64,000 nucleotides of DNA. Origin: Fragilariopsis cylindrus CCMP1102. Taxonomy: Eukaryota > Bacillariophyta > Bacillariophyceae > Bacillariales > Bacillariaceae. Under the pieces are notes generated by a model that was not told the DNA's origin, searched no databases, and saw nothing but the letters and a program-made list of their open reading frames with translations. The stretch covers positions 84,313 to 148,312 of the forward strand of contig FMBT01000395.1 in NCBI GenBank assembly GCA_900095095.1, given 5' to 3'. The position numbers and the translations under genes are program-made. Below, piece after piece: positions 21,993 to 33,026 of the stretch (the first letter of the stretch is position 1; each line of letters starts with the position of its first letter).

Positions 21993-23220
21993 GATTGACT
22001 GATTGATTGATTGATTGAGAATTAACTTTTGTTTTGTTTGTGTTATGAGAGTTTATTTTATATGAGTGAGAGAGTGAGTGGTGTGTGAAAACAGGAACAA
22101 AAGAATGTACCCTGTCGTGCAAGCAATGTACACTGAACTCAGAAGTCGATACAAGATTCAAAAAGATTAATTTTGAAAGATTGCATTCAATATAACCGCC
22201 AAAAAGATTTTTTCGGTGAAAGTGAAACGAGAACACCGTTCTTTTGTGTTCTTCATGTCGCCGATATTTCGATACAATTGAAAATGCCTGCTCATACTTC
22301 ATTAAAAAATGAGGTCAAAAAGGGCGCGTATTTTCAAATAGCGGCCAAATAGCGGCAACTCGCTTTCAATTAAAGGGGCAAGATTGGTGTCAGTTTTATT
22401 AGAAACAAAGTCAAATTGGCGAAGCTCTGCTGTGTGTTTATTTTAATTGTTCGCGCTGATTCTTTTCATTCCCACGTAGCTTCTACACAGTGTATGCAAC
22501 ATTTGAATCTTAACAAATGAAGCACGAATAAAAATAATTTTCAGTCATGCACATTTAATCTTGAGAGAAGATTGGAATAATGCATGCGAAAGCACGAATA
22601 AAAATAATGTACAGGTTCATCCTAATGCATTTTTTAAAACAAGATTCAAATAATTTTCAGTCATGGACACTTTTTCGACTTTCTTGCTGAATCAAGGCGC
22701 GCGCGCGGATCAAAACTATTCAAATTTATTATGCGATGTACTAGCGTATCATAACTACCTAGGGACCAAACCTTGAGTGTATTAGAAAGATCTTCAGTAA
22801 TCCAGTCAAAACTTAACAAAATATGCAGCTACACATGTCACTTTCTGCTGCATGTAGCGGTATGCTTACTTTAGCCTAATTCCAAATATTCACGATTTTT
22901 AGTACACACTAGCAAAAGATGCGATCCATTGCAAGTGTACAGTAAAGTGTTGGTCACTAGTGGAAGAAATGAAACATACTTATGTGAAGGACAGACTGAC
23001 ATACCATCCTTCACATGTGCCCTCTACGCACAGCACATCATCAGAACTGCACCAATTTTCTTCAGAAATCTTTCCATCTTTTTTTCCTGCAAATTGTGTA
23101 TGAGTAAGACAGGAGTAACTAGGGGATGATTGGTTAAGGACAGACCACAGTCCTCTTTCAAAAGCTCTCTTTTGTTATGTATCTGACTATTTACCCTTTC
23201 TTTCAATCCCTGACCCACCC
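21993..23220. other. Intergenic region with short dispersed repeats
   Basis: AGCACGAATAAAAATAAT occurs twice (about 22523 and 22591), and AATAATTTTCAGTCATG also occurs twice nearby (22534 and 22649). A GCGCGCGCG stretch lies near 22698. The 22929..23129 ORF shows no family features. Confidence 0.5.
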
Positions 23221-23221
23221 T

Positions 23222-24308
23222 CACTCCTACAGTCTACAGGAGGATGCTTTCTTTCTGTAGTTGGTAATGATAGTTTGGCAACATAGAAGGCTATGCTATG
23301 AGCAGGCAACAACTTCAACCCTATCTTTCTACACTAGAATCATCTATGTAAAGTAGAATATGGTGTAGGCCCATATCATCCTCCTGTGTTCATCAAAAGA
23401 TTGTTGCAAAATGATGTCTACAGCAAGTCCCGGCTAAACAACCCTATCTTTCTACACTAGAATCATCTATGTAAAGTAGAATATGGTGTAGGCCCATATC
23501 ATCCTCCTGTGTTCATCAAAAGATTGTTACAAAATGATGGCTACAGCAAGTCCCGGCTAAATAGTTATTATAACTCTTAGAAGAAAGAAAGGACCCCAAA
23601 TGGGAACGAAAAATGATCTGTTATACTACCTGTTATTGTGTTTGCAGGTTGTTAAAGATTACAACAATGTATGAGGTTGTTACAGATTCACTACAAAAAA
23701 ATCCCAACAGGTTAGTTAGAAATTTTGTACAGATGTTTTTACACAATTTTTGAATGAGTGATTCATTATTGGTACAGTAGCACAAGCAAGGCATGCAGTG
23801 ATGTACTAAGTACTATACAAGAAGAAGAGGACATGACTAGTCTAGTCTAACTACTTCTGAACTGCTGAAATCTCCCAACACCTGTGCTTTGGACAGTAGT
23901 CTGGCGAAACAAAAGTTCTGAAGCTAATCTGGTATATCTAGCTAACTAAGTAGTAGTAGTATTCAACAGTTTTTGTGGACTGTGTTATTTTTAGAGAACA
24001 TATTACTCTATTAAAAAGTAAACCCACCCTAGCTACTACAGTCTACAGGAGGATGCTTTCTTTCTGTAGTTAGTAATGATTGTTTGGCAACATAGAAGGC
24101 TATGCTATGAGCAGGCAACAACTACTCGAAGCCCCCAAATACCAATCTGTGCAAAATTAGGATAATTTCAGTCATGAGTTTCTATTACTGGCAAAAATCA
24201 ACCCTATCTTTCTACACTAGAATCATCGATGTAAAGTAGCATATGGTGTAGGCCCATATCATCCTCCTGTGTTCAGCAAAAGAGTGTTGCAAAATGATGT
24301 CTACAGCA
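23222..24308. repeat. Composite repeat block: 122-bp unit in three copies plus a 90-bp unit in two
   Basis: The 122-bp unit beginning AACCCTATCTTTCTACACTA is present at 23317-23438 and 23439-23560 head to tail, and again (diverged, about 110 bp) at 24198-24308. A second unit, ACAGTCTACAGGAGGATGC ... AGCAGGCAACAAC, occurs at 23230-23313 and 24038-24122. Thus the pair unit 2 + unit 1 is itself repeated about 0.8 kb apart. TTCTACA...TGTAAAGTAGAA inside the 122-bp unit can fold. No coding frame is shared by the copies. Confidence 0.8.
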
Positions 24309-24372
24309 TTTAAAATTTTAATATTTTATATTAAGTAAAGATGACATTAGTATTCTTTTTCTTCTTCTTACG

Positions 24373-24408
<36 letters not shown>

Positions 24409-24480
24409 TATTTTCCTTCTCGTTTCCCCCCAGTTGTTTGGATCGAATCCAATCGAAATGAAATCGAATCGGCATATTTA

Positions 24481-27126
24481 CTACGCAAATGCTCTTGCCC
24501 ACAATGACTGTGCTGCTCCTACTGATTTTTTTGATGAATCATTATTATTACTACTGTTATCCGGTGTTACTGGTACAGCTGGTTTCTTCTTCTTGTTACT
24601 TTCGTCGTCATTGTTGTCGTATGCTGACTTTGGTTGTTGTGATTGTGATTGTGACTGTGAATGACGTTGCCGATTTTGTTTTAATCGTGCTGCTAATAAT
24701 CGATCTGCTTGACCTGGATCATCTCCTCCTACATGTACTTCATGCTCACCGCCTAACAACAATACTTCATGTCCATCCTCTTTACCATTACAAGCAGATA
24801 ATACTGTTACCGACGTAGGTGATGACGATGGTTTACCACGTGTGGGTGTTACTACTACCGCATTAGAATCATTACTATGACGAGTGGTGGTAATATTCGT
24901 CGCAACACGATTGGATGGATATAAGGAACGGACCATATCACCTTCTTGCCACATAATTGACTGTATATTAGCTAAAAATTGTTGTTGTGGACCAATAACC
25001 ATCCCTGGACGGCATATTCTCATCCAACCAATAACATCCTTTGCACTTAATCTATAATGTTTCATTAACCATGCCCCAATACATGTACCTGTCCGTCCTA
25101 ATCCTGCTTTACAATGCACAGCAAAAGCGCCAGTACCTGTACCTGTACCTGTACCACCTGTACCATTAGTTGTTTGAGATTGAGATGGTATACCTGTAGA
25201 ATCAAATTGTGATAATATACGTTGTAATATAATCATTGTTGGACATGAACCATCTGTATAAAATTGTTCAAAATGTTGTATACCATTATTAATAAAATCA
25301 GATTCATTATAATTCTTCTTATTGAGCCGGACAACTAATTTAATATTCCTTTTTTGAAAATATGGTATATAATCATTGGGACTTAATGTGCAGTAACCTT
25401 CCGGGCTTATATATTTTTGATACGATGGTCCAGCAAATGCGCATATTTTACCTTTTACAATCCAATTTAAATCACCATTCTGTATTATGTATGTATTATG
25501 TGCGTAATGTAATGTAATTGGGTGGAAAGATAGACAGAAAAAAGAATATGAGCAATGGAATGAACTGTTTGATTAACAGCCACAGCCATAGCCACAAAAG
25601 TAAAGTACAGTGCAGTGCAGTGCCGTGCAGTACTTGTACGGTACGGTACAATCGATCGATCGATCGATCGATCGAATGACTTTTTAGAAAGCACGGAGGA
25701 GGGGGCGGACTACTGGGTCAAAATCAAACCGAACCGAACCGGACCAGAACGTGTCTGTCCTCGATGAGGATGAGGATACACGCAATCCTCTCTTTTATAT
25801 GACGCTTTTCTCTGCCATTCCCATCTTGCGTTGGTCGGTCCGGTTCTAGTACGGTAGGTCTGGTCTATCCATCATCAAATCAAATCAGATCAATCGCGTA
25901 CGCATTGCATGCATACCGTTACATACAGTACCGATACCTCCCCATATAGTATCAATCAAGCAGTAATCGTCTTTCTCTTTTTTAAGCACACAAAGAAACG
26001 TAACGTAATAAACTTAACTTACCTCAACTTGTTCAAAGTATTCATATTCATTAATATCAAATTTATTTGATGTATTACTGTTATTATCAACCCCACTACC
26101 AGTATTCGGATTATTATTTGAGTTTAATGTTAAACCCCAATCAAAGAAATTATATTGACGTGCTTTTTGTAATGATGTTAAACAATCTAATAAAGTTAAT
26201 TCGTAGGGACATTGATATGGACTTGCATCATGAAATGCAGGTAAGGATGCTATAGTATCTTTCCCAATTGTGGATAATGGATATATAGGTGGATTCGATC
26301 TTATTGATGTATTTGTTCTACTTGTACTTGAATGATTTGATCTACTTGTACTTAAATAATTTGAATTACTTGACGTCATCATGTGTTCATCATCATCATC
26401 GTCATCTTCATGATATTGATTACGACCTTGACCTAGTTTAAAGCCGTTGTATGCTTCTTCTGGTGTTCTATTTAAATGTAATATTTGCCACGCACAAATA
26501 AGAAATATTGCATTTGCTCTTTTATTTGTATTCGAGGATGAATAAAAGAGTACTGCACCATCCGTGAATGGTGTGTTATTTGTATTATTATTATTCAATA
26601 GACCATTTAATTTGATTGAAAATCGATATAATTGTCCTAAATTTAATGGTCCATAATCTAAAAAGAAATTCCAATATATTAATTCCTTATCAATATTAAA
26701 ACAGGTCACAGGAATTTTATTGTTTGGTAATGATGGACTACTACTATCATTATTTGTGGCACCACTATGTGGATTACGTATTAATATTTTTTCATGTAAT
26801 AATGGTACATTTGTTGGTTTTAGTGCACAATAATATAATTTATTCTAAAAAAGAAGTTTGAGTCGAGACGAGACCAAAAAAGAAAGAAATAGAGGAGTAT
26901 GTTTCAATGTGAGAAAGGTAGGTAGGCAGTATACGCACGCACGAGAGGGAGAGAGAGAGAGAGAGAGAGACAGAAAGAGAGAGGTAATAATTCCGCCCTT
27001 GTGTGTTGTATATATATACTTAAGCGGTACGGTAGAGGTATGTAATGTAAAACTTACAGGAATAATTTCAACCGCACCTCGAAGAGGATTTTTACTATTG
27101 GATGTCATTTCAGGAATTGGTGCCAT
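24481..27126 (-). CDS. CDC14: CDC14-type dual-specificity protein phosphatase, three exons
   Basis: Exons are 27126..27058, 26844..26023 and 25479..24481. Both introns (213 and 543 bp) are GTAAGT...AG and phase 0, giving about 629 aa. The N-terminal half matches the CDC14 A domain: GAVEIIPNKLYYCAL, ELIYWNFFLDYGPLNLGQLY, NAIFLICAWQILHLNRTPEEA and YELTLLDCLTSLQKARQYNF. The joint QVE|NGDLNWIV fits the family. The catalytic domain has VVRLNKKNYNESDF, then VHCKAGLGRTGT with Cys near residue 420 (the CX5R loop), WMRICRPGMVIGPQQQFL and QEGD. Inserts of Asn/Ser/Asp between about residues 130 and 170 are low complexity. A Gln/Ser-rich tail follows the domain. CDC14 enzymes remove phosphates from CDK sites and control mitotic exit, cytokinesis or cilia. 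The gene appears intact. Confidence 0.93.
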
Positions 27127-28857
27127 GATTTTTGTATTCGATATCGATTCAATGTCGATGTCGATTTGATGTCGATATGATATCGATTTTTATTTTAATA
27201 ATGATCTTCTGACTTCTGCTGCTCTCTCAATGAATACGATTTGAATCTATTTCAATGATTTCAATGATTTGAATTCGATTTTGATTTTGATTTGAATTTT
27301 GATTTAGAAGGAAGGTATGGAATGTGATTTTCAAAAGGAAGGAGGGCCAAACGATATGTTATTTGGTTCAACTAAAATAGAGCTACTGTAGAGGTACAGA
27401 GTGGTTTAGTTTAGTTTAGTTTAGTTCGGTTTGGACTTTTGATGTTACTGTACTTGTTCTCATTTTTTATTCTCATTTCTAAACGGTACTGGGCATGGTC
27501 ATCTCGTTTCTTTCCGTTCGTTCGCAAAAAGAACAAGAAATAAATAGGCGTTGCATTGATCTCACATACAATACATACTGTAGTATGCGTTGAGTATGGG
27601 TACTACCGGTATGTACTTGTACAACATAAAAAGATTTTTCCGCGCCAAGAACGACAACAAAATATCACGCGCCGCATATTTAGTGGTAACTTAATTTACA
27701 AGGAATGCCTCGCCTTCAAATCAATACACGGTAATAAAAATTTGAATAAATACTCCGAATTTTTCGCCAAAGTTAGTTTACCCCGTCACCCCAATATAAT
27801 ACCACAGTGTGCGATTTTCAGACCGTTAGAAAAAATGACTTTTGATCGCGTAACGCTTTAAGTAATTCTGTAAATGCAAGAACGTGTTCAAACAAGATCG
27901 TTTCACTCGACTCGACTGTTTAGACTTAATATCGCTTTCTAACTAGTACAGTTCCAACGAGTAAGTGGCTACTTACTTGACTTGTACCTACAGTACCAGG
28001 ACTATTACTATCATCTGCTTGACACATCTTGCTTGGATACCAAACCAATAGGTAGGTACTAATGTATTTTGATAAGAGCTCCCCTGTCATGTCCTATCCT
28101 GCCCCCCCCCCCCCCCCCCAATTATTATGATTTTTCACCACACCATCACCAAGAAGGAAGAAAGGACAGAAAAAGAAGAGAGAAAGAGAGAGAGAGGATG
28201 GAGAGGGGGGGGGGGGGTGTACATTACATTGCTACACAACCCTGTAGCATATATCAAAGCAAAATAATGTAGTGTAATACTGTATAATAATGTATGTCTA
28301 TGTGTCTGCCTGCCCGCAAGTCCAAGGATTCTGGTAGCCATGATGCATGATATAGTAACACATTATACTAAGATTTTAAATAAAGTCAGCAACACTCTCA
28401 CCATGTTTTCTACTCAATCAGCAAAATACTTTTTCTTTGATCTTATGGGCTTGATAAGCAGGTGGTAGAAAACCTACGAGTAGTAGTAGTACACTCCTTC
28501 TCTCTTTGTTTAATCTCTATACTCAAGAAGAAGAGAAGAAGAAGAAGAAGAAGAAGAAGAAGAAAAAAGAAAAAGAAGAAGGTGTTTACTACATACCCCC
28601 TGTAGTAGAGGTATTGTTTTAATAATAATAATATAGATATCTAATTTAAATCCCTCCAAAACTCTCAGCCCAAGGCCCGAGTACTGTCTCACGAAGGCGC
28701 AGCACTGCAAAAGCAGCTATATCAAAATTCTATAGGTTAATTAATGACAGGAAACCCACTATTGATTTCTAACTTCCACTGGTTTGTTTGCGTTGTCGCT
28801 CCTTCTTTTGGCTATCCGTTTCAAGTATGTCTTTCCTTTGCCATGTGTTCATCCTCT
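27127..28857. other. Intergenic region with homopolymers and microsatellites
   Basis: Promoter side of CDC14, with a (GTTTA)n-like run at about 27405-27424. It also holds a C17-18 run (28103-28119), a G-run (28205-28217) about 90 bp away, (GA)n tracts and an (AAG)n tract at 28530-28565. No gene is supported. Confidence 0.5.
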
Positions 28858-29478
28858 CTATTGCATCAAGTTGTTGTTGCTCCATCCTTGGATCCGTTGA
28901 ACTACAGATGATTCTCCTGCCTGGGAGGCTGCTTCATATTTCTTCACAGTTTTTGCAATAGCTCTCCTGTGGCTTCTGATGAAAGTCGCAATTGTTTGTG
29001 CAGTAGATTTGTCTATAAATTCTTCTATATTATTGTGGAACAGGCCCATGTCTACTGGTCTTGCTTTGTCTTTCAGTCCATTTAGTTTCCTTACGTCTGT
29101 ACTGAGTTTAATAGTTTTCCTTATTCTTTTTTGTTGTTCTACTGATTTTCCATGTACTTCCTCATTCCTTATCTCCCATTATAATTTGATGAGGTATGTC
29201 AGAGTCGTTTCGGCGACTGACGAGCCCCACACATAACAGTCTCTCTTCAATCCTATTGTCTTGTTTGTGCTGTCTTCCTGTAGTTGTAGCCATTCCTGTG
29301 ATATTTTTCCAGCAAAGAAGTAGTGTCTCCATCCAATTCCTTCCTGTGATATGATAGCATTCGGGAAACCTTTTGGAAAGTTACTTACATTGACCTCTCC
29401 ATACTCTAACCATACTGCAATAGTTGAAGTATTATTAGTAGTAGTGCAATGAACTCCACTAAAAATTCCTATTTTCAC
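28858..29478 (-). mobile_element. Relic of a LINE-type retrotransposon, C-terminal end
   Basis: A minus-strand frame reads IGWRHYFFAGKISQEWLQLQ, then VWGSSVAETTLTYLIKL, an in-frame TAA, and WEIRNEEVHGKSVEQQKR, and continues to a stop at 28858. The G-W-(x)-F..G..S..W..LQ and the W..RN..(V)HG motifs are what I know from the extreme C-terminus of non-LTR retrotransposon polyproteins in diatoms and oomycetes. No reverse transcriptase domain is seen upstream, so this is a 5'-truncated copy. Its upstream edge meets the GCATGGGTGCGTG border shared with the fold-back elements. Confidence 0.6.
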
Positions 29479-30069
29479 TGCATGGGTGCGTGCTTATATA
29501 TTATTTTCAACTTTGACTACGGTGACTACGTACCCCATATGGGGGAAGTACCAGGCCTTTGCCGACACCACCTACACCTGTCGATGCACCTTGATTCAAT
29601 GCATGGATTATGATTAGTCAATTACAGGAAAGAAGAGCTTCCCCCAATTGTTGGTACTTCACTGCATAGCGTAGCGCATGTTGTAGGTCTGTTCGCAACT
29701 GGATTTTGTAACACAGCCACGAAAAACGAGCCGCGTTGAGCTGGAATGCGCCTTTTACCACCCATCTGCACACCAACCGCGAAAATGGTTCAAAATAGCC
29801 CTTCAAAATGTGAGCAATCTTTGACTGACTATAACTTTTGGACTATTATGTCTAAGGTGATGGGGATGTTACGTAGTAAATTCTCCATTTAACAGAGATA
29901 TGGAAAAAGAATATCCTCAAGTTATCTCCATAATTAGTCTTTACTAGGTAACTAGTATTGTAATGTATTTTTGTCTGTTTTATTGGTGAGCTATAGTAAG
30001 CCACAGCGCGCATAAGTGGTATTTTGATTTGCCTCAATCGCTAAATTCTCTATATAAACCTAAGTCATG
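29479..30069. other. Region between the LINE relic and the TIR element
   Basis: Contains the fold-back border copy C (about 29462-29490) and a minus ORF (29618..29806, 62 aa) without recognised similarity. It may be further decayed retrotransposon sequence. Confidence 0.4.
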
Positions 30070-30074
30070 CCCAA

Positions 30075-30300
30075 ATTTTAATAAAAACTAAATAATGCCC
30101 AATATTTTACTAGTATTTGTTACTGTAGTATATAATAATAACTTTAGCATCAAATATATACATTTTAAAAGTCATTTTTTTGGACAAATATGCTATGAAG
30201 TTTTCAATTGACCTATTGGATGGAGAATTGTTACATTCCTTCGTCTCCTTAGCCTACTGGTATCTCACAATGTAGGCTCACACAGAGCACACATTTTAGG
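30075..30300 (+). repeat. Left terminal inverted repeat of TIR element copy 1
   Basis: Includes TTTTACTAGTATTTGTTA, TTTAGCATCAAATATATACA, TTTTCAATTGACCTATTGGA and TATCTCACAATGTAGGCTCA. The reverse complements of all of these occur in mirrored order at 32410-32630. Confidence 0.85.
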
Positions 30301-30329
30301 GATTTAAAATAATGTATATGTACACACAA

Positions 30330-31200
30330 CAATATAACTCATTTGAAAGTGTTGCAGAGGACAGCACCTTCTGGGTCAGGTGCACTAGCATTCTTATAGT
30401 ATACTAGAACATTGTAGTTGCCTCCTACCACTTTTTTGATACTGTGGTTATTGAATAAATTACAATCCGCTGTTGTGGAAGGCACACAAACAACAAGATT
30501 TTTGATCAAGATGAACAACAGTGCATATATCTCATTTGAAAGGGTTGCAGAGGACAGCACCTTCTAGGTCAGGTGCACTAGCATTCTTATAGTATATTAG
30601 AACATTGTAGTTGCCTTCTACCACTTTTTTGTTCCTGTGGTTGTTGAATAAATTACAATCCGCTGTTGTGGAAGGCACACAAACAACAAGATTTTTGATC
30701 AAAATGAACAACAATGTATATATCTCATTTGAAAGGGTTGCAGAGGACAGCACCTTCTCGGTCAGGTGCACTAGCATTCTTGTAGTATATTATAGAACAT
30801 TGTAGTTGCCTTCTACCACTTTTTTGATACTGTGGTTGTTGAATAAATTACAATCCGCTGTTGTGGAAGGCACACAAACAACAAGATTTTTGATCAAAAT
30901 GAACAACAATGTATGTATCTCATTTGAAAGGGTTTCAGAGGACAGCACCTTCTGGGTCAGGTTTACTAGCATTCTTATAGTATACTAGAACATTGTAGTT
31001 GCCTTCTATCATTTTTTGTTCCTGTGGTTGTTGCATAAATTACAATCCGCTGGTGTTGTAGGTAAGCACAAAAATAACATGATTTATGAACAAAATGAAC
31101 CGCAAAATATCTTATTTGAAAGGGTTTCAGAGGACAACATCAGATGGGGCAGGTGCACAAACATCCACATAGTACTGTGTTTGCTTCCTACCATTCCTGG
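30330..31200 (+). repeat. Tandem array, ~193-bp unit, about 4.5 copies
   Basis: The anchor GGCACACAAACAACAAG recurs at 30481, 30674 and 30869, with a diverged version at 31061, giving spacings of 193, 195 and 192 bp. Another anchor, TCATTTGAAAG.GTT.CAGAGGACA, recurs at about 30338, 30531, 30726, 30920 and 31108. ORFs in this array simply repeat with the unit and are not genes. Confidence 0.88.
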
Positions 31201-31776
31201 TGGCTCATCATCACTTGACTAAAGTAATTCTGATTGGTATCATTATTTTTATCTCACAAATAAATGCTCCAGTGGTGTTTGGTTATTGGAATATTATAAC
31301 AACTTTGAAAAATAGGATGAATAACTTCTCCTTGGGTTCTGGTTTTAGAACCAGCATGGTGCACCAAGATACCACCAAGTCGGCCATTCCATACCAATAG
31401 GGATGAACCATGGGTCATGATCCTCATGCTTACCTTGTTCTTGCCTTTATAGAACACAAACATTGCATTTTTTGGCCAACATGTCATATTTCCAAGCCCA
31501 AAAGTACCATTCAGAAATAGGCTGCCACAATCAAAAAAAGGAATTTGACCACGGTTTGAACACCCAGATACCTTCTATATATACATATGGTCAAAATACA
31601 CCAACAATACTTGGAGCATTTGCATATTGGTGGTGTGGTGGGTGAGGAACAATAGAATAGACATAAAATGGCCCAAATGCACACGTTGCAAAAATATTTG
31701 AGATGCTACCGCGTCCATACCAGGTATGCTGAGTCCCAAATAAAATAGCTAGGTATCAACCTGATTCATCAAGGTT

Positions 31777-32100
31777 TTGGATTATATCATTTCTTTAGGT
31801 AACCATGTATTATATTTGGGGTGTCACGGGTCAAAACCCACTGCTATTAAAACACAATTTCTTTACATGCCAAGTGCGCGTGTAATCAAGGCCGTGATGC
31901 ACCATCAGTATAGACCTAATAACCTTGAAACATTATATGGAGCTCAACATTATACCTATGGGTACAAGGTCCAACTATTGCTTAGGGCTCTAGGGAGGTT
32001 AGGAAGGTGTCAGGGTGTAATAAGCCCCAAAAAGGGTCATTTAGGCCCCAAAACAGGTTTTCTCCCTTTAGCGCCAATATCAGCATGGTCCTGCCCATAG
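31777..32100 (+). other. Short ORF in the TIR element core, partly conserved in copy 2
   Basis: This 107-codon frame shares a long block with a minus-strand frame at 61735..61511 in copy 2: HYQCRPNNLE.LYGAQHYTY, then GYKVQLLLRA.GRL.RCQGV and SP.KGHLGPKTGF.PLAP. Conservation could simply reflect DNA identity between copies. No domain was recognised and there is no evidence of expression. Confidence 0.3.
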
Positions 32101-32409
32101 CTTGCCAAGTTTATATCCCTTTGGTGTATATGGTCAACTTTTTGTGCTTACTTTGGGACAATTCTTCCTTTTGAGTGTGTACTAGGTCACATACCCCCCC
32201 CCAAATGGGCCATTTTCCCATGTCCTAGGCTGCATCACACCCTCTACCACCTTCCAGTGTGAAGAACACATACCTAGCGCCTCAAAATCCGGTCCAGACA
32301 TCCACCCTATGCATATTAAGCTCAGATTATTCCATCTGATTGGGACTTTATACATGCTAGGATGAGTTAGAATGCCAGAAAGTGGAGTGGTATAGGTAGC
32401 AAGTACCAC

Positions 32410-32630
32410 AGGATGTGGGCTGTGTATGAGCCTACATTGTGAGATACCAGTAGGCTAAGGAGACTAAGGAATATAACAATTCTCCATCCAATAGGTCAAT
32501 TGAAAACTTCATAGCTTATTTTTCCAGAAAAATGACTTTTTAGGTGTATATATTTGATGCTAAAGTTGTTATTATATACTAGACTAACAAATACTAGTAA
32601 AATTTGGGCATGATTTAGTTTTTATTTTAA
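32410..32630 (-). repeat. Right terminal inverted repeat of TIR element copy 1
   Basis: Mirror of 30075-30300. It ends outward with ACTAGTAAAATTTGGGCATG followed by ATTTAGTTTTTATTTTAA. The left TIR carries an extra internal duplication of the TCATGCCCAAATTTTA end. Confidence 0.85.
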
Positions 32631-32635
32631 TTACT

Positions 32636-33026
32636 AATTCCACGCGGAGATTTATTTAAGCGTTTGCTAGATCACCCGGCATAAATGATGACGTATTCAG
32701 GAGTATCTTTTCTCTGTTGAACCTTGTATTAATACCATCGTATCCAGGAGTGGAATAAGAGTTGTAATAGGAATAGCGACTCCTATAGACGCTAAGATAA
32801 GATAGCTCATAATAACTTTAGACATTAGTTAATAACCAAAGCTTACTATATATTGTAGCTCAACAATAACAGTACTGTATTAATCGACTCGACTCGGCTC
32901 AATAAATAGTATAGTATATTCTCGTACTCGTCTCCCGGCCTTTCTTCAGTCGTTTTATTTATTTATTTATTTATTCCCTATTGTGTAACTTCAGCCTTCG
33001 ATCATCGCCTAACGCTATATACCATT
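32636..33026. other. Intergenic region, promoter side of the glycosyltransferase-like gene
   Basis: Holds a (TTTA)n tract at about 32956-32974 just before the gene. No gene is seen. Confidence 0.5.

Larger units (their letters stand above)
30070..32635 (+). mobile_element. About 2.6-kb non-autonomous TIR element with internal tandem array (copy 1)
   Basis: Long terminal inverted repeats (about 30075-30300 and 32410-32630) enclose a ~193-bp tandem array (30330-31200) and a 1.2-kb core (31200-32405). Outer ends read TAAAAACTAAAT(A/C)ATGCCC on both sides in inverted orientation. The core is repeated in inverted orientation at 61198-62380 and the array at 62440-63960, which proves a dispersed element. 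No transposase was recognised; short frames in the core are degenerate. I could not identify a target-site duplication with confidence. Confidence 0.8.

Noticed and set aside
30330-31200. CRISPR-like regular repeats
   Set aside because: The ~193-bp units are contiguous tandem repeats without short direct repeats and unique spacers, in a eukaryotic genome.
30339-31222. Series of similar short ORFs that look like a small gene family
   Set aside because: They recur exactly with the tandem repeat unit on both strands and carry no domain.
31800-31850. tRNA-derived SINE, from the GGGTCAAAACCC motif in the TIR element core
   Set aside because: The motif has several mismatches to a B box and there is no A box at the right distance.
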